From contig NZ_CP039456.1 in assembly GCF_006974145.1 (NCBI RefSeq), forward strand, positions 1,704,001-1,768,000: 64,000 nucleotides of DNA. Reading direction: 5' to 3'. The position numbers and the translations under genes were made by a program. Positions 60,556 through 64,000 of the stretch are shown here, in pieces. Within the stretch, counting starts at the first letter, position 1; every line of letters begins with the position of its first letter. The notes under the pieces were generated by a model, which was not told the origin of the DNA, did no database searches, and saw only the letters and a program-made list of their open reading frames with translations. This DNA is from Changchengzhania lutea. Lineage in GTDB: Bacteria; Bacteroidota; Bacteroidia; Flavobacteriales; Flavobacteriaceae.

Positions 60556-63021
60556 ATGAAGAATTTTACAAAAAAAGGCATCAAAAATTGCTTTAATCTT
60601 ATTTTATTAGCATTTGGAACTCTGTATAGTTTTGCACAATGCCCAAATATTGTTTGGGCTGATGAATTTTCAGGAACCTCACTTGACCAAACAAAATGGA
60701 ACTATCAAATTGGCGATGGTTGTGCTGAAGGAATCTGCGGATGGGGCAATAATGAATTACAGTCTTACCAGGAAGGCAATGTTACAGTTAGCAACGGAAC
60801 TTTAAAAATTAAGGCTCAAAAGGAGCGAATTAAGGGATCTCAATACACCTCTGGGAGAATCAATTCGAAAGCAAAAGGAGACTTTACCTATGGGCGCTTT
60901 GAAGCTTCTATTAAGCTTCCGGCAGGCGATGGTCTATGGCCCGCTTTCTGGATGCTATCAACCAACGAGCCTTATGGCGGGTGGCCGCAAAGTGGTGAAA
61001 TTGATATTATGGAGTTTGTGGCCTCCGATCAAAATACCATTTTAGGCTATATGCATTATGGCGATCCGTATCCAAACAATCAATCCCAAGGAAATACCTA
61101 TTCACTTACTAATGGTACGTTCCCAGAGGCATTTCATGAATTTGCTATTGAGTGGGAACCAGGCGAGATCAGATGGTTTATGGATGGTATTCTATACTCA
61201 ACAAAAAGAACTGAAGACGTCTCGCCATTTAACTGGCCTTTTGATCAGGATTTTCATTTCCTATTAAATGTTGCTGTTGGGGGCAATTTAGGTGGTGCTG
61301 TAAATGACAGCATGTTGCCCGCCACTATGGAAGTTGATTATGTACGCGTTTATGATGGATTCAAATCATATATCAGTGGAAACACGGTAGTTTTAAACCA
61401 ATCCAAAGGTGAGACCTATGCTATTGGAAATTTAGCCAATAATGTAAGTGTAAGCTGGTCGGTACCAGTAGGAGCAACTATTGTTAGCGGACAAGGTAGT
61501 AACACGATTTCCGTTGATTTCGGAAATACTTCAGGAACGGTCTCGGCTTCTTTCGATGATGGATGTCAAACCCAAGCGCTAAATCTTTTTGTAGAGGTTG
61601 AACCCCCTTTTAACAGAGCACTCTCATTTGAGAATTTTGATGAAACACCTACCGCAAGCTTAGCTTTAACAACAGGCACCCTTACCGAAGTAGCAAATCC
61701 AGCAGCCAATACTATAAATAATAGCGCCCTCTCTGGAAAATATGACAGAAACGGAGGTGAACAATATGACTTGGTTGTGTATGATGTAACCAACATTACT
61801 GATGCCTCTCAATACGTAAATAAGGATAAGAAATTTGCTCTAGATGTTTATACGACCGCACCTATTGGTACCGATATAATTTTACAACTAGAAACTGCTG
61901 ATGCCACATCGAGTAATTACCCAACGGGAAGGCATAGTCGATATATAGCGACAATTGCAGAAAATAATAATTGGCAACGTTTATTTTTTACCTTATTAAA
62001 TAGACCTGATGGAACTGCAGCTGATACTGATGTTCAAACCATGGTTTTGTTATTCAACCCTAACAGTTTAACCAGTGATACTTATTATTATGACAATTTT
62101 GACAGTTATGATGCTGGTACGGGTACGGTTTCAAATGTAGCACCAACAGTTAGTATTACAAGCCCTACTGATGGATCCAGTTTTGATGAAGGAACAAGCA
62201 TTACCGTAACGGCTGATGCAGCCGATTCAGACGGATCTATAAGTCAGGTTGAATTTTTCGTAAACGGGAGTTCAATAGGTGTTGATTTTTCTCAACCATA
62301 TTCAATGGCTTATGTCGTTCCATCAGGCACTTCTTCATTAACAGCTGTCGCAACAGATAATGAAAGTTTAGGCACAACATCGCAAACTATCGGAATTACA
62401 GGGCAAACATTAGGAGATCCAACAAGCGTACATGTTAATAGTATAGTCACAGGTACTTTAAGCGCAGGTAAGGGAGCAAACTATGGAACTGCAACTGTAC
62501 ATATAGTTGACGACCTTGGTAACAATATTTCGAGTGCTACCGTAACAGGAACATTCAGTGGGAGCTTTAACGAACAGGCCACGGGAACTACAGACACAAA
62601 TGGTATCGTGGTATTGCAAACGCAAGCTAGTGCTAAAGGTGGCGTTACCGTAAATTTATGTGTGGATAATGTTTCATATGCCCTTTTGCCGTATGACCCA
62701 ACTAGTAATACTGTAAGTTGCTCAAGTGTAGCTGCAAAAATGGTTTCGAAAAATAAAAAAGCGGTTGATGAACTAAATAGTGAGCTTAAATTTTCTATAT
62801 ACCCAAACCCAGTTAATGATGTACTTAATTTTAGATTAGATGACTTTGCTACGAAAATTAAAATTTATGTTTATAATAGTTTGGGAAAGACTGTTTTAAC
62901 AAAAGAATTCAATGATAATAAAGGTGAGGTAAATGTGGCTTTTTTAACTAGAGGAATATATTTTGTAAAAGCAGAAGATGAATTAGCTCAAATTAAAATA
63001 ATGAAAATAGTAAAACACTAA
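60556..63021 (+). CDS. GH16 laminarinase-like beta-glucanase with T9SS sorting domain
   Basis: An 821-aa secreted enzyme. Signal peptide at about 1-28, then the GH16 jelly-roll at about 30-270 with the catalytic ExDxxE motif: Glu148, Asp150 and Glu153 in SGEIDIMEF. Following are a PKD/Ig-like segment (about 275-350), a carbohydrate-binding-like beta-sandwich (about 360-525), an Ig-like repeat (about 530-615, PTVSITSPTDGSSFDEG), a Big_1-like domain and, at about 750-821, a type A T9SS sorting domain (FSIYPNPVND). It is expected to hydrolyse beta-1,3-glucans such as laminarin outside the cell. It is a single-gene unit lying between duplicated fragments. Confidence 0.92.
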   Translation: MKNFTKKGIKNCFNLILLAFGTLYSFAQCPNIVWADEFSGTSLDQTKWNYQIGDGCAEGICGWGNNELQSYQEGNVTVSNGTLKIKAQKERIKGSQYTSGRINSKAKGDFTYGRFEASIKLPAGDGLWPAFWMLSTNEPYGGWPQSGEIDIMEFVASDQNTILGYMHYGDPYPNNQSQGNTYSLTNGTFPEAFHEFAIEWEPGEIRWFMDGILYSTKRTEDVSPFNWPFDQDFHFLLNVAVGGNLGGAVNDSMLPATMEVDYVRVYDGFKSYISGNTVVLNQSKGETYAIGNLANNVSVSWSVPVGATIVSGQGSNTISVDFGNTSGTVSASFDDGCQTQALNLFVEVEPPFNRALSFENFDETPTASLALTTGTLTEVANPAANTINNSALSGKYDRNGGEQYDLVVYDVTNITDASQYVNKDKKFALDVYTTAPIGTDIILQLETADATSSNYPTGRHSRYIATIAENNNWQRLFFTLLNRPDGTAADTDVQTMVLLFNPNSLTSDTYYYDNFDSYDAGTGTVSNVAPTVSITSPTDGSSFDEGTSITVTADAADSDGSISQVEFFVNGSSIGVDFSQPYSMAYVVPSGTSSLTAVATDNESLGTTSQTIGITGQTLGDPTSVHVNSIVTGTLSAGKGANYGTATVHIVDDLGNNISSATVTGTFSGSFNEQATGTTDTNGIVVLQTQASAKGGVTVNLCVDNVSYALLPYDPTSNTVSCSSVAAKMVSKNKKAVDELNSELKFSIYPNPVNDVLNFRLDDFATKIKIYVYNSLGKTVLTKEFNDNKGEVNVAFLTRGIYFVKAEDELAQIKIMKIVKH

Positions 63022-63040
63022 ATATAATAAGCACACTAAG

Positions 63041-63082
63041 CAATAAAGGGCTGTTCGTTATATAACGAACAGCCCTTTATTG
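63041..63082. terminator. 42-bp palindromic bidirectional terminator
   Basis: Two 20-base arms are perfectly complementary around a central TA. It lies between the convergent GH16 and AhpD-like genes and ends each transcript, with T-rich tails on both sides. Confidence 0.85.
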
Positions 63083-63096
63083 CTTTAATACTTTTT

Positions 63097-63687
63097 TTAT
63101 GCATGCTTCCCCTTCTCCCAACCATGTTTACCAAGGTATTGTTCACCACTCTCAATAGCGCCTTCTTCAACGGAAGTTCCCATACTATCATTCCAACGGT
63201 TTAAATATCCAAATAACGAAATCACACCTAACATTTCTACAATTTCGCCTTCATTCCAGTGTTCGTATAAACGTTTTTTTATAATCTCATCAACCCCATT
63301 GGGGACTTGAGAGGCTTGTAAACTAAAATCCAATGCCGTACGTTCGGCTTCATTAAAAGCTGGATGTGTTCTATATTCCCAAATATTATCCAATTGTTCC
63401 TGTTCTGCGCCATAGCGTTCTGCCGCGCGAATGGCATGGGCTTGACAATACCGACATCCCGTTGCGTTACTGGATACCCAAGCAATCATGCGCTTTAAAG
63501 CCGAGGTCACACGTCCATCATTGGCCATAACTGCTTTATTCAAATTTATAAAGGCCTTACTAATGGCAGGTCGGCGTTGCATGGTAAGTACCGAGTTTGG
63601 ACAAAACCCAAGCGTTTCGTTAAAAAATGCTGCAAGTTCTTTTGTTTCAGCATCGTGGTCCGCAGATAATGGTGTTACTAAAGGCAT
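63097..63687 (-). CDS. AhpD-like / carboxymuconolactone decarboxylase family protein
   Basis: A 196-aa peroxidase-related protein. NATGCRYCQAHAIRAAERYG holds the redox CxxC plus His motif of the AhpD-like family, and EAERTALDFSLQASQVPNGV and NEGEIVEMLGVISLFGYLNRW the rest. The second conserved block of the catalytic subunit is less clear, so decarboxylase activity is not implied. It is probably a peroxide-defence reductase. A 3' fragment of the same gene is duplicated at 60016-60232. Confidence 0.87.
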   Translation of the reverse strand: MPLVTPLSADHDAETKELAAFFNETLGFCPNSVLTMQRRPAISKAFINLNKAVMANDGRVTSALKRMIAWVSSNATGCRYCQAHAIRAAERYGAEQEQLDNIWEYRTHPAFNEAERTALDFSLQASQVPNGVDEIIKKRLYEHWNEGEIVEMLGVISLFGYLNRWNDSMGTSVEEGAIESGEQYLGKHGWEKGKHA

Positions 63688-63755
63688 ATTTTGTAGGTTT
63701 ACGTTTTTTTCAAAGATATAATTATTAACTTTATTAAAGATTTAAAAAACCACAT

Positions 63756-64000
63756 ATGGAGATACTATTAAGGGCTTACAAGCTAAAACTTAAACATACG
63801 TTTACCATTTCTAGGGAGTCACATGATATTCAGGACAGCCTAATCGTTGGGCTTTCCATAAATAGAAAAACCGGTTACGGTGAAGCGACTTCCAATCCAT
63901 ATTATAAGATCACCGTTGAAAGCATGATGGCAGAAATTAATGCTATTGGAACAGAAATTAAAAATTTCAACTTTACAACACCCGAAATATTTCATGTCTT
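63756..64000 (+). CDS. Dipeptide epimerase (enolase superfamily), N-terminal part
   Basis: Partial: the frame runs off the window after 81 codons. MEILLRAYKLKLKHTFTISRESHD and VGLSINRKTGYGEATSNPYYKI match the capping domain of L-Ala-D/L-Glu epimerases of the mandelate racemase/muconate lactonising group. It probably acts on murein-derived dipeptides. The catalytic lysines and metal ligands lie beyond the edge, so the call rests on the N-terminal domain only. It is divergent from the AhpD-like gene with 68 bp between starts. Confidence 0.75.
   Translation, partial: MEILLRAYKLKLKHTFTISRESHDIQDSLIVGLSINRKTGYGEATSNPYYKITVESMMAEINAIGTEIKNFNFTTPEIFHV

Noticed and set aside
1-64000. CRISPR arrays, tRNA or rRNA genes
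   Set aside because: No regularly spaced repeats, cloverleaf-like sequences or rRNA signatures were seen, within the limits of reading by eye.

Overview
The window is AT-rich chromosomal DNA from a member of the Bacteroidota, most likely the family Flavobacteriaceae. The reasons are a type IX secretion (T9SS) C-terminal sorting domain on a laminarinase-like GH16 enzyme, a flavobacterial PID-CTERM-like tail, TAnnTTTG -7 promoter boxes, few Shine-Dalgarno sequences, and typical flavobacterial gene pairs such as DUF177-rpmF-fabH-accB-accC and a conserved hypothetical gene coupled to rsmI. No rRNA, tRNA or CRISPR array was seen.

Layout. (1) 1-900: a D12-class adenine methylase at the window edge. 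(2) 903-13213: a candidate exopolysaccharide locus. It encodes a TPR/beta-barrel outer-membrane protein, a STAS protein, a flippase, a GT4 glycosyltransferase, a membrane-anchored GH5-like hydrolase, an Ig-like secreted protein, a 1029-aa GT-C-like membrane protein and a receiver-GT2 fusion. Its three intergenic regions each hold a two-copy direct repeat with exact 21-bp spacing, which suggests one shared LytTR-type activator. (3) 13.5-17.3 kb: an envelope unit of an FKBP lipoprotein, a second lipoprotein, an ECF sigma factor and a membrane-anchored partner. Two matching ECF-like promoters lie in it, and a perfect 25-bp-arm hairpin encloses the sigma start codon. (4) 17.3-34.4 kb: a stress and regulatory island. 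It holds four paralogous AraC regulators, a variant SRAP protein, ferritin-like and hemerythrin proteins, a zincin, a GH3-type synthetase, cardiolipin synthase, topoisomerase IB, a radical-SAM/DUF4130 DNA-repair pair and several tiny membrane proteins. IS/MITE-like scars interrupt it.

(5) 34.4-40.2 kb: housekeeping genes (riboflavin synthase, pdxA, DUF177-rpmF-fabH-accB-accC). (6) 40.4-48.4 kb: two accessory genes, then a tightly coupled eight-gene operon combining a flavoprotein, a methyltransferase and a type III polyketide synthase with a dedicated type II fatty-acid set (FabI/FabL-like reductase, dehydratase, ketosynthase, ACP, phosphopantetheinyl transferase). It is predicted to make a methylated or oxidised phenolic or pyrone lipid. 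(7) 48.3-59.6 kb: ABC ATPase, S9 peptidase, asd, mscL, alr, tdk, rsmI, an aldo/keto reductase, an AAA ATPase and a UDG-family protein. (8) 59.6-64 kb: a chimeric pseudogene scar, the GH16 enzyme, an AhpD-like protein and the start of a dipeptide epimerase gene.

The strongest candidates for undescribed biology are the repeat-controlled polysaccharide locus with its receiver-GT2 fusion, the type III PKS/type II FAS operon, and the sigma-factor start-codon hairpin with its matching promoter pair. All assignments come from reading the sequence without database searches.
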